43,089 bases of DNA. Source: VRUE01 sp035260485 (lineage in GTDB: Bacteria; Actinomycetota; Thermoleophilia; Solirubrobacterales; 70-9). Positions 23,312-31,506 of the stretch are shown here, in pieces. The stretch spans positions 1-43,089 of the forward strand of contig DATFVC010000039.1 of NCBI GenBank assembly GCA_035260485.1, given 5' to 3'. Every line of letters begins with the position of its first letter. Position 1 is the stretch's first letter. The translations under genes and the position numbers were made by a program. The notes beneath the pieces are model-generated. The model was given only the letters and a program-made list of their open reading frames with translations, had not been told where the DNA came from and did no database searches.

Positions 23312-25612
23312 ATGGCCTATCTCCTGATTCCGCTCGACGAGGCAATCGTCTTTCCCACCGTCTCCGCCACGCTGCCGATCGACGTCGGCGATGAGGAGCG
23401 CGTCTTCCTGCTTCCCCGCCGCGACGGCGAGTTCGGCCGTGTCGGCGTGGTCGCCGAGGTGATCGAGCGTGGCCGCTCGCGCCGCGGCGGAGCAGTGGCG
23501 ACCGTGCTCGGCCTGCACCGCGGGCTCGCCGGCGTCGCCATGGCCGGCGAGGACGGTGCCGGCGACTCGCTGCGCATCGATGTGCAGGAGGTCCACGACG
23601 GTCACCCCGACGACGAGCACACTCATGAGCTGACCCGCGAGTACCGCGCCGTGGTCGAGGAGATCCTCGAGCTGCGCGGCGACGACGGCCGGATCTCGGA
23701 CTTCCTGCGCTCGGTCGAGGAGCCGGGCGCCCTCGCCGACACGGCCGGGCTCAGCCCGGAATTCAGCGCTGAGCAGAAGCTGCGGCTGCTCGACGCCCTC
23801 GACGTCACCGCCCGCTTGCAGATCGCGGTCGAGCTGCAGCGCGAGCGGTTGGCAGAGCTGCAGGTGCGCAGCCGCATCCGCGACGACGTCGAGTCGGGCG
23901 CTCAGAAGCAGCAGCGCGACTACTTCCTGCGCAAGCAGATGGAGTCGATCCGCAAGGAGCTGGGCGAGGACGAGGGCAGCCTGATCGAGGAGTACGAGGG
24001 CAAGATCGCCGAGGCCGGGATGCCGGAGGAGGTCGCCGAGCAGGCCGAGCGCGAGCTGCGCCGGCTCGAGCGCCAGGGCGAGCAGTCGCCCGAGTCCTCG
24101 ATGATCCGCAGCTACCTCGACTGGCTGATCGCGGTGCCGTGGTCGAAGCGCTCCGAGGAGCGGCTCGACCCCGAGCACACGCGCGAGGTGCTCGACGCCG
24201 ACCACGCCGGCCTCGAGGACGTCAAGCGCCGGATCACCGAGTTCATCGCGGTGCGCAAGCTGCGCGAGGAGCGGGGCGTCGACGAGGACAGTCGCGCCAA
24301 CGGCGCGATCCTGACCCTGGTCGGGCCGCCCGGCACCGGCAAGACGTCGATCGGTGAGTCGATCGCCCGCGCGCTGGGGCGCAAGTTCGTCCGCATCTCG
24401 CTCGGCGGCCTCCACGACGAGGCCGAGATCCGCGGCCACAGGCGCACCTACATCGGCGCCCTGCCGGGGCGGATCGTCCGCGCCCTGCGCGACGCCGGCA
24501 CGATGAACCCGGTGATCCTGCTCGACGAGGTCGACAAGGTCGGCGCCGATTGGCGCGGCGACCCTTCGGCCGCGCTGCTGGAGGTGCTCGACCCAGCCCA
24601 GAACCACTCTTTCCGCGATCACTACCTCGACGTCGAGGTCGATCTCTCTGAGGTCGTCTTCCTCGCCACCGCCAACCTGACCGACACGATCCCGGCGCCG
24701 CTGCTGGACCGGATGGAGACGATCGCCTTCGACGGCTACACGACCGAGGAGAAGCTGGCGATCGCCAGGGGCTACCTGCTGCCGCGCCAGCTGAAGCGCA
24801 ACGGGCTCGAGGCCGGTGAGGTGGAGGTCGATGACGACATCCTCCGCAGTGTCGTCTCCGAGTACACGCGCGAGGCCGGCGTGCGCCAGCTCGAGCGCGA
24901 GCTGGGCAAGCTGCTACGCAGCGCCGCGACGCGGATCGCCTCCGGCACTGCCGAGCTTCCGATCGCGCTCGACGCTGCCGCGGTCCACGAGGCCCTCGGC
25001 CGCCAGCGCTTCTTCCAGGAGTCGGTCGAGCGCACCGCGATCCCCGGTGTCTCCACCGGCCTCGCGGTCACCGGGACGGGCGGCGACGTGCTCTTCATCG
25101 AGGCGACGGCGATGGACGGCGACAAGGGCCTGGTCCTGACCGGGCAGCTCGGCGACGTGATGAAGGAGTCGGCGCGGATCGCGCTCTCCTACGTGCGCTC
25201 GCACAGCGAGGAGCTGGGGATTGACCCCAGTGGCTTCCAGCGAGAGTTCCACCTGCACGTCCCCGCCGGGGCGATCCCGAAGGACGGCCCCAGCGCCGGC
25301 ACGGCGATGACGACCGCCCTCGTCTCGCTGCTCTCGGGGCGGCCGGTCAAGCACACCGTCGGGATGACCGGCGAGGTGACCCTGCAGGGGCGGGTGCTGC
25401 CGATCGGCGGGCTCAAGCAGAAGGTGCTGGCGGCCCATGCGGCCGGGCTGACCGAGGTGATCCTGCCGGAGCGCAACCGCGGCGACCTCGACGAGGTTCC
25501 CGACGAGGTGCGCGAGCAGATGACCTTCCACCCGGTGATGGGCATCGGCGAGGTCTTCGAGCGGGCCCTCGAGCCCGCCGGGAACGGAGCCGATGTCGCC
25601 GCGATGTCGTAG
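23312..25612 (+). CDS. lon: ATP-dependent Lon protease
   Basis: About 766 residues. The N-terminal substrate-binding domain (LLIPLDEAIVFPTVSATLPI) is followed by a coiled coil (QQRDYFLRKQMESIRKELGE), an AAA+ module and a serine protease domain. In the AAA+ module, Walker A is GPPGTGKTS near 338 and Walker B is VILLDEVDKVG. The protease dyad is Ser in PKDGPSAGTAM (about 660) and Lys in GGLKQKVLAAH (about 702). It degrades misfolded and regulatory proteins. The ATG at 23312 is preferred over the TTG at 23300. The upstream gap holds TATCCT (23273-23278), a possible -10. No HAIR-type HspR repeat was seen. The HxlR gene overlaps its 3' end by 20 nt. Confidence 0.96.
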   Translation: MAYLLIPLDEAIVFPTVSATLPIDVGDEERVFLLPRRDGEFGRVGVVAEVIERGRSRRGGAVATVLGLHRGLAGVAMAGEDGAGDSLRIDVQEVHDGHPDDEHTHELTREYRAVVEEILELRGDDGRISDFLRSVEEPGALADTAGLSPEFSAEQKLRLLDALDVTARLQIAVELQRERLAELQVRSRIRDDVESGAQKQQRDYFLRKQMESIRKELGEDEGSLIEEYEGKIAEAGMPEEVAEQAERELRRLERQGEQSPESSMIRSYLDWLIAVPWSKRSEERLDPEHTREVLDADHAGLEDVKRRITEFIAVRKLREERGVDEDSRANGAILTLVGPPGTGKTSIGESIARALGRKFVRISLGGLHDEAEIRGHRRTYIGALPGRIVRALRDAGTMNPVILLDEVDKVGADWRGDPSAALLEVLDPAQNHSFRDHYLDVEVDLSEVVFLATANLTDTIPAPLLDRMETIAFDGYTTEEKLAIARGYLLPRQLKRNGLEAGEVEVDDDILRSVVSEYTREAGVRQLERELGKLLRSAATRIASGTAELPIALDAAAVHEALGRQRFFQESVERTAIPGVSTGLAVTGTGGDVLFIEATAMDGDKGLVLTGQLGDVMKESARIALSYVRSHSEELGIDPSGFQREFHLHVPAGAIPKDGPSAGTAMTTALVSLLSGRPVKHTVGMTGEVTLQGRVLPIGGLKQKVLAAHAAGLTEVILPERNRGDLDEVPDEVREQMTFHPVMGIGEVFERALEPAGNGADVAAMS

Positions 25613-25907
25613 CTGCTCGCCGGTTCCGACCGAGCTGCGGGCGGTGGCGAGCCTGCTGGAGCGCCGCTGGACGCTGGCGACGATCTACGCCTGCGCCAGC
25701 GGCGCCGTCCGCTTCAACGAGTTCCGCCAGTCTCTCCCCGGTGTCTCCCCGACGACGCTCTCGGAGCGCCTCGAGCAGCTCGAGGCGGAGAGCATCGTCG
25801 AGCGCCGCCTGGTTCCCGGCCGCCCACCCCACACCGAGTACGTGTTGACGCGCCGCGGGAAGCGCCTAGCCCGCGCCGTCGCCGGCTTGCTCGAGAACCA
25901 GGTTTAA
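25593..25907 (+). CDS. Small HxlR-family winged-helix regulator
   Basis: 104 residues. VASLLERRWTLATIYACASG, then VRFNEFRQSLPGVSPTTLSE and LERRLVPGRPPHTEYVLTRR, form a single HxlR winged helix of normal length. Cysteines at the N-terminus (CRSC) resemble the redox-sensing cysteine position of HxlR proteins such as HypR and QorR. The ATG lies inside the lon 3' end, overlapping by 20 nt in another frame, so it is translated with lon. Its stop shares bases with the stop of the convergent small gene (TTAA at 25904-25907). Confidence 0.82.
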   Translation: MSPRCRSCSPVPTELRAVASLLERRWTLATIYACASGAVRFNEFRQSLPGVSPTTLSERLEQLEAESIVERRLVPGRPPHTEYVLTRRGKRLARAVAGLLENQV

Positions 25908-26128
25908 GGCGATCGAACGGTTCGCACCGAGGAGGGCTGATCGCTCGACAGGGGGAGACGGTTCTCTTGCTCGAACAGGTCGGCGTCGCGGACGGCCCAG
26001 CCGACCCGCTCGACCAGCTGGCCGGAGAAGTGGTTCGACTCGAGATCGCTGGTGGCGACCCGCTCTCGATAGACGACCGTGCTCGCTGCCTCGCCCGGGC
26101 TATCGGCCACTATGAGTATCTGCGTCAT
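25904..26128 (-). CDS. Small conserved-looking hypothetical protein
   Basis: 74 residues: MTQILIVADSPGEAASTVVY, then RERVATSDLESNHFSGQLVE and RVGWAVRDADLFEQE. The ATG follows an excellent ribosome site (GAAGGAGG), so it is probably expressed. It is convergent with the HxlR gene, and the two stop codons overlap in TTAA. No domain is recognised. The sequence looks globular and soluble, with no membrane segment and no cysteine. Confidence 0.65.
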   Translation of the reverse strand: MTQILIVADSPGEAASTVVYRERVATSDLESNHFSGQLVERVGWAVRDADLFEQENRLPLSSDQPSSVRTVRSP

Positions 26129-26250
26129 GGGATGCCTCCTTCGTCTGGGTCACGCGAGCAGCATCGCGGCTGTAGATGAACGGCAGGTCAAAATTGGGTA
26201 AACACTTGGCTCAAAGTCACTGCTCCCGGCTCCCCGGCCTCGCTTGCTCA

Positions 26251-26256
26251 TAGGAT
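26251..26256 (+). promoter_or_regulatory. -10 hexamer of SRPBCC gene
   Basis: TAGGAT 7 nt before the ATG at 26264. The intervening CGAGGCG could alternatively act as a weak Shine-Dalgarno. Confidence 0.35.
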
Positions 26257-26263
26257 CGAGGCG

Positions 26264-26710
26264 ATGAAGCCCGTAACCGTCTCGGCCACAGTTGCGATGC
26301 CGGTCGCCAAGGTCTACGAGTTCCTCGACGTCCTCGCCAACCACGAGGGGTTCATGGACCACATGCTCGTCGACTGGAAGTTCTCCGGCCCGAAGCGCGG
26401 CGCGGGCGCGCGGGCGCGGGCCAGGGCAAACACGGTCGGCTCGCAGGACTGGACCGATTTCGAGGTCGTCGGAGCCGACCCGCCGAGCCGGATCGTCGAG
26501 GAGGGAGTCGGCGCCGGCGGAAAGCGCCGCACCCGCGGCACCTACCGGCTCGAGGAGCTGCCCGACGGGGGGACGCGGATCTCCTTCGAGCTGGAGTGGC
26601 TCGAGGCGTCGAGGGCCGAACGCCTCGGTCCCCCGTTGATCCGCGCCTTCGTCCGCCGCGCCAACGGCAAAGCGATGCGCCGCCTCGCCAAGCAGCTCTC
26701 GCCAGGCTGA
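26264..26710 (+). CDS. SRPBCC (polyketide cyclase-like) family protein
   Basis: 148 residues. MKPVTVSATVAMPVAKVYEF, then LDVLANHEGFMDHMLVDWKF, is the typical START/SRPBCC opening. It continues DFEVVGADPPSRIVEEGVGA, GTYRLEELPDGGTRISFELE and a final long helix (RAFVRRANGKAMRRLAKQL). These helix-grip proteins bind hydrophobic ligands or act as cyclases; here the ligand is unknown. A run of Arg/Ala codons near 26395-26430 gives a basic loop. It stands between the small hypothetical gene and the Ohr gene, which starts 51 nt downstream. Confidence 0.85.
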   Translation: MKPVTVSATVAMPVAKVYEFLDVLANHEGFMDHMLVDWKFSGPKRGAGARARARANTVGSQDWTDFEVVGADPPSRIVEEGVGAGGKRRTRGTYRLEELPDGGTRISFELEWLEASRAERLGPPLIRAFVRRANGKAMRRLAKQLSPG

Positions 26711-26748
26711 CGAGGCAAGTAGCGGAGCAACCCTCGCACGGTGGTCAC

Positions 26749-26754
26749 TACCCT
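26749..26754 (+). promoter_or_regulatory. -10 hexamer of Ohr gene
   Basis: TACCCT lies 7 nt before the ATG at 26762, supporting that start over the GTG at 26741, which lies upstream of the hexamer. Confidence 0.4.
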
Positions 26755-26761
26755 GGTGCAG

Positions 26762-27199
26762 ATGGGGAAGGTTCTCTACACCGCCGAGGCGCACGTGACC
26801 GGCGGCAGGATTGCCGGCCACGGCCGCACCTCCGACGGCGCGCTCGAGGTCGATCTGCGCACGCCGCCCGAGATGGGCGGGGACGGTGGCGGGACCAACC
26901 CCGAGCAGCTCTTCGCCGTCGGCTACGCGGCCTGCTTCGAGGGCGCCCTCGCCGCGGTCGCCCGCAGGGAGAAGCTCGAGGTGGGCGACGTCGAGATCGA
27001 CTCCAAGGTGATGCTGGTGAGCGCCGAGGAGCGCACCTTCACGATCGCGGTCGAGCTCGCGGTGACGCTGCCCTCGGTGGAGGGTGAGAGCGCGGTCGAG
27101 CTGGTCCGCGCCGCCCATAGGGTCTGCCCCTACTCGAACGCGACCAGGGGCAACATCGAAGTGACGCTGAGCGCCAACGGCGCCCCGGTCGACGCCTGA
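26762..27199 (+). CDS. ohr: Organic hydroperoxide resistance protein (Ohr/OsmC family)
   Basis: About 145 residues. MGKVLYTAEAHVTGGRIAGH is the Ohr start. TNPEQLFAVGYAACFEGALA carries the first catalytic cysteine and AAHRVCPYSNATRGNIEVTL the second, the Ohr spacing. The essential Arg/Glu pair is likely in the N-terminal strand and the central helix. It reduces organic hydroperoxides with a dithiol, often lipoate-linked. The ATG at 26762 matches the family start. Usual Ohr genes have an OhrR repressor next to them; none is adjacent here. Confidence 0.92.
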   Translation: MGKVLYTAEAHVTGGRIAGHGRTSDGALEVDLRTPPEMGGDGGGTNPEQLFAVGYAACFEGALAAVARREKLEVGDVEIDSKVMLVSAEERTFTIAVELAVTLPSVEGESAVELVRAAHRVCPYSNATRGNIEVTLSANGAPVDA

Positions 27200-27212
27200 G
27201 CGCCGCCGCGTC

Positions 27213-28079
27213 TCAGAATGCCAGGACCAGCGTGCAGATGACGCCGGCGACGATGCAGTAGATGCCGAACGGCGTGAGGCGATTCGTCTCGAAGAAGCGG
27301 AGCAGGAACTTGACCGCGAGATAGGTGGTCAGCGCCGCGGCCAGGGCCCCCACCAGTGCCTGTCCGCGGACGCCGTTCCCCGCTTCGCCGAGCAGTTCGG
27401 GGAGCTTCAGCACGCCGGCGGCGCCGATGATCGGCGTGGCGAGGAGGAAGGCGTAGCGGGCCGCGTCCTCATTTGAGAGGCCGAAGAGCAGGCCGCCGCC
27501 CATCGTGATCCCCGAGCGCGATATCCCAGGGATCAGGGCCGCCGCCTGGGCGGTGCCGATCCCGATCGCCTCCTTCCAAGTCAGCTTGGCGAGGCGGCTG
27601 TCGGGGTCGCCGAGGTTCTCGTCGGGTTGGGGCTGGCGGCGGCGGAAGCGCTCGAAGACGAGCAGCAGGATGCCGTTGAGGATCAGGAAGGCCGCCGCGG
27701 TGGAGGCGGAGGCGAAGAGGGAGCGCAGGGGGTGCTCGAGCAGCAGGCCGATCAAGCCGGCTGGGATCGTCCCCACCACCAGCAGCCAGCCGAGGCGGGC
27801 GTCGCTGTCGCCGGAGTCGATCTGGCGATCGCGCAGCGAGCGCCCTAATCCGCGGAAGATCCGTTTCCAGTCGTCGAGGAAGAGGAAGAAGAGGACGACG
27901 GCGGTGGCGCAGTGGGTGGCGACGAGGAAGGAGAGGAAGAAGTCGTCGTTCTGGTGGATGTTCCAGCCGAAGAGGCTGGGCGCGATCACGCCGTGACCGA
28001 GGCTGGAGATCGGAAAGGGCTCGGCGATGCCCTGGAGCAGGCCCAGCACGACGGCCTGGAAGTAGGAGATCGGATCCAT
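27213..28079 (-). CDS. uppP: Undecaprenyl-diphosphatase
   Basis: 288 residues and about eight helices. The first active-site motif is GLLQGIAEPFPISSLGHGVI, with Ser-Ser-Leu-Gly-His where the classical enzyme has SSTGH; this divergent form is seen in some actinobacteria. The second is AAALIPGISRSGITMGGGL, the PGxSRSG phosphatase loop. It recycles undecaprenyl pyrophosphate in peptidoglycan synthesis and confers bacitracin tolerance. Its start is 13 nt from the end of the small membrane-protein gene, suggesting one transcript from the promoter at 28337-28342. Confidence 0.93.
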   Translation of the reverse strand: MDPISYFQAVVLGLLQGIAEPFPISSLGHGVIAPSLFGWNIHQNDDFFLSFLVATHCATAVVLFFLFLDDWKRIFRGLGRSLRDRQIDSGDSDARLGWLLVVGTIPAGLIGLLLEHPLRSLFASASTAAAFLILNGILLLVFERFRRRQPQPDENLGDPDSRLAKLTWKEAIGIGTAQAAALIPGISRSGITMGGGLLFGLSNEDAARYAFLLATPIIGAAGVLKLPELLGEAGNGVRGQALVGALAAALTTYLAVKFLLRFFETNRLTPFGIYCIVAGVICTLVLAF

Positions 28080-28092
28080 CTGCGTCGCTGGC

Positions 28093-28329
28093 TCAGGCGG
28101 AGCTCGTGGGGGACGGGCCGCTCTGGAACCAGGCGAAGACGAAGCAGCCGAGCGCGACCACGAGCGCGGCGATCCCGTGCTTGGTGTGGTGGTGGCTCGA
28201 CCCCGCCTCGTGGCCCGGGAAGAACGAGGGCAGTGAGCCCGCGGGCTCGACGAAGTAGACGATCGCGATCGCCAGGAGGACGAGACCGGCTAGCACCGCA
28301 GGCAGGATCAGCTTCGGCCGCTTGCTCAA
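28093..28329 (-). CDS. Small two-helix membrane protein with His cluster
   Basis: 78 residues with two hydrophobic helices (LILPAVLAGLVLLAIAIVYF and IAALVVALGCFVFAWFQSG) and a loop containing SSHHHTKHG, a possible metal site. The TTG start is supported by TAGGAT 7 nt upstream. It precedes uppP by 13 nt, so the two probably form an operon; a role as partner of UppP is speculative. No named family is recognised. Confidence 0.65.
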   Translation of the reverse strand: MSKRPKLILPAVLAGLVLLAIAIVYFVEPAGSLPSFFPGHEAGSSHHHTKHGIAALVVALGCFVFAWFQSGPSPTSSA

Positions 28330-28336
28330 GGGCGTG

Positions 28337-28342
28337 ATCCTA
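28337..28342 (-). promoter_or_regulatory. -10 hexamer of small membrane protein/uppP operon
   Basis: TAGGAT on the minus strand, 7 nt before the TTG start at 28329; no Shine-Dalgarno is visible. Confidence 0.4.
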
Positions 28343-28374
28343 TGTCACTTCCTAAGGCGAATGTAAGGAAGGGC

Positions 28375-28935
28375 TCAGAGACCGGTCGGGTGGCGCGCGA
28401 CGAAGTTGCGTGGGCTGACCTGTTCGGTGTGCCAGCGCGGTCCCGATACCCCCGGCGGATCGTCGCGGGTATCGAAGCGCAGGCCGGCGATGACCATGTA
28501 GACGTGGTGGTAGTTGGCGTAGACGCTGATCCAGCGCCCGGTCCCGGCGAGCCCCCAGAACTCCAATTGCCCCGAGACCATCGTCGTGTCGAGCTGCCCG
28601 GCGCCGTGCAGCGCGTAGCCGACTGCCCCCGAGCAGTCATAGCCGCGAGTCCACCAGCTCAGGTGACCGCCGCCCCATATATAGGGCTTGTGGGCGATGC
28701 GGTTGGCGGCGGCGATCGCCGCCTTGACCGGCGCCGGGGCATTGGGGGGCGCGATCGCGCGGCCGTCGAGAAGGGTAGCTCCGCAGGTCGCGCTGGTCCT
28801 GGGCGTGGCCGAGGACGCCGGGATGCAGCTGTATCCCCAGGGCACAGCCTGGCCTGCCGCCCCCGGAGTGCCGAGAGCCGCCATGGCGCCAACGCTCACC
28901 AGCGCGAGCGCAATCCCCTTTCCGATCCAGCGCAA
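28375..28935 (-). CDS. Secreted NlpC/P60-like cell-wall peptidase
   Basis: 186 residues. A signal peptide (GIALALVSVGAMAALGTPGA) precedes a short Cys-containing segment (YSCIPASSATPRTSATCG). The catalytic domain follows: PYIWGGGHLSWWTRGYDCSG places the catalytic Cys in YDCSGAVGYAL, and NYHHVYMVIAGLRFDTRDDP carries the catalytic His. This fits gamma-D-glutamyl or similar peptidoglycan-cleaving hydrolases. The TTG start at 28935 is weakly supported, with no ribosome site and only TAGCCT 10 nt upstream. The domain identification is firmer than the start. Confidence 0.8.
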   Translation of the reverse strand: MRWIGKGIALALVSVGAMAALGTPGAAGQAVPWGYSCIPASSATPRTSATCGATLLDGRAIAPPNAPAPVKAAIAAANRIAHKPYIWGGGHLSWWTRGYDCSGAVGYALHGAGQLDTTMVSGQLEFWGLAGTGRWISVYANYHHVYMVIAGLRFDTRDDPPGVSGPRWHTEQVSPRNFVARHPTGL

Positions 28936-29056
28936 GATTCAGGAAAGGCTACGCGAGCCGGCCTTGAACGGCGGACGCACGAGGCGCGCGTCCGCCACTT
29001 CCACTCGGGATTGGCCCAGCTCGGCAGCTCGTAGCCACGTTTGGTGAGCGCCACGG

Positions 29057-29296
29057 TCAGCGGCTAGAGCTGGGCGGTTGGGCGGCAAGGCGCGCTAGGT
29101 CCCCTATCTCGACATCCAGCGCAGTAGCGATGCCGACAACCACGTTCCAGCTTGGATTGCGCTTTCCGTTCTCTATCTGGGAGACGGACGTCCAGTGGAT
29201 GCCGGCTTCGGCAGCCAGCGCTTCGATGCTCAGTCCGCGCGAGGTACGAAGGCGGCGGATTGCAGCTCCAAGTTGGGCAGAAGTCGGTTGCGGCAC
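29057..29296 (-). CDS. XRE-family DNA-binding protein
   Basis: 79 residues, almost entirely a Cro/C1-type HTH: LGAAIRRLRTSRGLSIEALA, then AEAGIHWTSVSQIENGKRNP and VVVGIATALDVEIGDLARLA. The GTG start is assigned from the frame and from a GGAGG motif 13 nt upstream that lies within an inverted repeat. The palindrome TAGCGAATACGCTA about 40 nt further upstream is a candidate autoregulatory operator. No toxin-like partner is adjacent. Confidence 0.85.
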   Translation of the reverse strand: MPQPTSAQLGAAIRRLRTSRGLSIEALAAEAGIHWTSVSQIENGKRNPSWNVVVGIATALDVEIGDLARLAAQPPSSSR

Positions 29297-29314
29297 GGAG
29301 GCGAATGAGCCTCC
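29297..29314 (-). promoter_or_regulatory. Inverted repeat enclosing the XRE ribosome site
   Basis: GGAGGC and GCCTCC (6-bp arms, 6-nt loop) end right at the GTG start. The GGAGG Shine-Dalgarno-like core lies in one arm, so folding could hide it. Confidence 0.4.
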
Positions 29315-29336
29315 CGCGACCGCCGATCTTGCACCA

Positions 29337-29350
29337 TAGCGAATACGCTA
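29337..29350. promoter_or_regulatory. Candidate XRE operator palindrome
   Basis: TAGCG-AATA-CGCTA is a perfect 5-bp inverted repeat 41 nt upstream of the XRE start and overlaps TATTCG/TATGGT promoter-like sequence on that strand. The rest of 29351-29505 shows no gene. Confidence 0.35.
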
Positions 29351-29505
29351 GGGTCCGAAGAGGAGGTTCAAGAAGCGGGGAGGGGGTAGGGGGAGGATGC
29401 GCGCGAGGATCGAGGGGGTGCCGATAAACGTGTCCCGGCCGCTTCACCTCCCATGAGCGGTCGGGACACAGTCAGCCAGTTGGATGGCAGGGCAAGAGAG
29501 AAACC

Positions 29506-29781
29506 GTGAGCTCGTCGACGCTGGAAGCGATCGTGAAGCACGACGCGCGCTTGGACCTGCTGTGCTGCCTGGTCGATGGCGAGTCGCTGACGGTCCCGCA
29601 GCTGAGCGCCAGGACCGGTAGGTCGCTGAAAGCGGTGAGCCACAACATCAAGCTGCTCGAGTCGATCGACCTCGTTGAGAAAGCGGGCGAGCCGGGCGGC
29701 AGAGAACCGCGGTATGGGGCCAGCCTGGACGGGCACCCCGATTGGGTGCGGGAAACAGTCGAGGAACACAGACAAGCCTGA
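29506..29781 (+). CDS. ArsR-like winged-helix regulator
   Basis: 91 residues. LEAIVKHDARLDLLCCLVDG, ESLTVPQLSARTGRSLKAVS and HNIKLLESIDLVEKAGEPGG form a winged helix in which KAVSHNIKLLE is the recognition helix. It starts at GTG 29506 after GAGAG. No metal-binding Cys pair beyond LLCCL is evident, so it is an ArsR/HTH-fold protein of unknown inducer. It precedes the membrane protein gene by 70 nt in the same direction. Confidence 0.8.
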   Translation: MSSSTLEAIVKHDARLDLLCCLVDGESLTVPQLSARTGRSLKAVSHNIKLLESIDLVEKAGEPGGREPRYGASLDGHPDWVRETVEEHRQA

Positions 29782-29851
29782 GCGGCCGACTCTTTCGGGC
29801 CGTCAGTCGGGACCCTTTAATGCGAGTATCCGGCTCGGCTCGCGCGATCCA

Positions 29852-30424
29852 ATGGAGGCCCACAAGTCATATGAGCGCTTCGAGCAGGGGCATCAGGTAG
29901 CCGCGGGCGAAGCGGGTCATGTCGGTCCGCACTACGGGCGAAACGCGGCGATGGTCGTCGCCCTGATGGCGGCCTTCCTCGCCGTCGCGGTGTTTCTCTC
30001 CAATGAGGCGGTGAAGGAGGTCATCACCGGCGAGACCCATCGCGCCGACGCCTCCGCCCGGCTGGAGAGCAACCGGGTAAAGATCGACGTCGCCAAGGGC
30101 AACGCGGTTCTGCTCCGCACCCTCGCGGCCGGGGGTCCCCAGGAGCGCCAGGCCGCCGTTGAGGCCGGGCGGCACGAGGCCCGCGTAGTCCAGGAGCTGG
30201 GCCCGACCGACGCCCACTTCAACAGCGAGATCAAAGCCCGCGAGCACGAAACCGACCACGCCAATACCCAACACGTCGACTACGAGCTCGCTGAGGTGGG
30301 CCTCCAGGTCGGCATCGTCCTCGCCTCGGTCTCGATCATCGCCCGCCGCCGCTGGCTCCTGGGCGCAGGCGGCGCCGCCGCGACCGCGGGCGTAGTGCTC
30401 CTTCTGGTTGGCCTGCTGGTCTGA
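29852..30424 (+). CDS. Membrane protein, DUF4337-like
   Basis: About 190 residues: a soluble start, then helix 1 (NAAMVVALMAAFLAVAVFLS), a long polar alpha-helical region (EAVKEVITGETHRADASARL to NTQHVDYELAEVGLQV) and two C-terminal helices (IVLASVSIIARRRWLLGAGG and AAATAGVVLLLVGLLV). The architecture, with a helix followed by an 'AxxSN' segment and a long coiled region, resembles DUF4337 proteins. The ATG at 29852 is the first in frame consistent with a soluble tail. Function unknown. Confidence 0.7.
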   Translation: MEAHKSYERFEQGHQVAAGEAGHVGPHYGRNAAMVVALMAAFLAVAVFLSNEAVKEVITGETHRADASARLESNRVKIDVAKGNAVLLRTLAAGGPQERQAAVEAGRHEARVVQELGPTDAHFNSEIKAREHETDHANTQHVDYELAEVGLQVGIVLASVSIIARRRWLLGAGGAAATAGVVLLLVGLLV

Positions 30425-30483
30425 GCGCCAAGATCGGAGCGTTGGAACTATTACCTTGAGCCCTCGAGCACCCCGGGCGAGCC

Positions 30484-30489
30484 TAGACT
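30484..30489 (+). promoter_or_regulatory. -10 hexamer of nitronate-monooxygenase-like gene
   Basis: TAGACT lies 7 nt before the GTG at 30497, with no ribosome site. Confidence 0.45.
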
Positions 30490-30496
30490 GACCGGC

Positions 30497-31456
30497 GTGT
30501 CGGTATTGCAGCGCCTTGGCGTCGAGCTGCCTGTCGTGCAGGCGGGGATGGGCGGTGGGTTGAGCCGACATGAGCTGGCGGCTGCGGTGTCGGAGGCCGG
30601 TGGCCTAGGGACGATCGCTGTTGCCGGCGCCGCGACGATTAGGCGGGAGCTGGCGGCGGCGCGGGCGTTGACGGGGCGGCCGCTCGCCGTGAACGTGCTG
30701 CTGCCGTTCGCCCGTCGTGATTGGTTCGCAGCGGCGGCCGAGGCCGACGCCGTTGTCACCTTCTGGGGCAGGCCGCGGCGGCGGACGCCCGGCGTCTGGC
30801 TGCATCAGTGCGGGTCGGTCGCCGAGGCCCGCGCGGCGCACGCGGCGGGCGCTGACGCTGTCATCGTCCAAGGCGTCGAGGCTGGCGGTCATGTCCGTGG
30901 CGCCACCCCGGCTCTGGAGTTGCTGGAGCAGGCGCACGCGGCGCTCCCCACTGACTACCCACTGTGGCTCGCGGGGGGAATCGCCGAGCGTGGCGACCTG
31001 CGGCAGGCGCTCGATGCAGGCGCCGAGGCAGTGGTCGCCGGCACCCGGTTTCTGCTCTCGGAGGAGAGCCGGGCGCATCCGGAGTACCGGCGGCGGCTGC
31101 TCGGCGCGAAGAGCACGATCCTCACCGAGCTGTTCGGCGCCGGCTGGCCGGCGCCACACCGTGTCGTCGCCAATGCCGCGACTGAGCGATGGCTCGGCGG
31201 CGATCCGCGCGGGCCCTGGTTGAACCGCTCGCTGAACCGATTGCTGGCCCCGACTGCGCGCTACGTGCCGGCCGGCGTTCAGGGGCGCATGGCTCGGGCC
31301 CAGCGTCCCGGCAGCCGGCTTCTCTCACCGCTCGGCCCGACCGACGACGGCCCGGCAAATCTCCTCGATGCCGGGCCTCTCTATGCCGGCGAGACCGTCG
31401 CGCGCATCGCCGAGTTGAAGCCTGCCGCCGAGCTGGTCCGGGCATTGACGCCCTGA
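30497..31456 (+). CDS. Nitronate monooxygenase / NPD-like flavoprotein
   Basis: 319 residues with a TIM-barrel FMN fold. LGVELPVVQAGMGGGLSRHE is the QAGM start. SEAGGLGTIAVAG and VQGVEAGGHVRGAT are the family's HG-type phosphate/FMN loops, and LWLAGGIAERGDLRQALDAG, AEAVVAGTRFLLSEESRAHP form the C-terminal FMN site. It would oxidise nitronates or a related substrate using FMN. The GTG start is backed by TAGACT 7 nt upstream. Confidence 0.88.
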   Translation: MSVLQRLGVELPVVQAGMGGGLSRHELAAAVSEAGGLGTIAVAGAATIRRELAAARALTGRPLAVNVLLPFARRDWFAAAAEADAVVTFWGRPRRRTPGVWLHQCGSVAEARAAHAAGADAVIVQGVEAGGHVRGATPALELLEQAHAALPTDYPLWLAGGIAERGDLRQALDAGAEAVVAGTRFLLSEESRAHPEYRRRLLGAKSTILTELFGAGWPAPHRVVANAATERWLGGDPRGPWLNRSLNRLLAPTARYVPAGVQGRMARAQRPGSRLLSPLGPTDDGPANLLDAGPLYAGETVARIAELKPAAELVRALTP

Positions 31457-31506
31457 TCTGGGGAAGGCTTGCAGGATTGCGCTCAGCGACCTCGGGAATC
31501 GGCGAT

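Noticed and set aside
26020..26060. GGTTCGACTCGA resembling a tRNA T-arm
   Set aside because: No matching acceptor, D or anticodon stems around it, and it lies inside the minus-strand small gene with a strong ribosome site.
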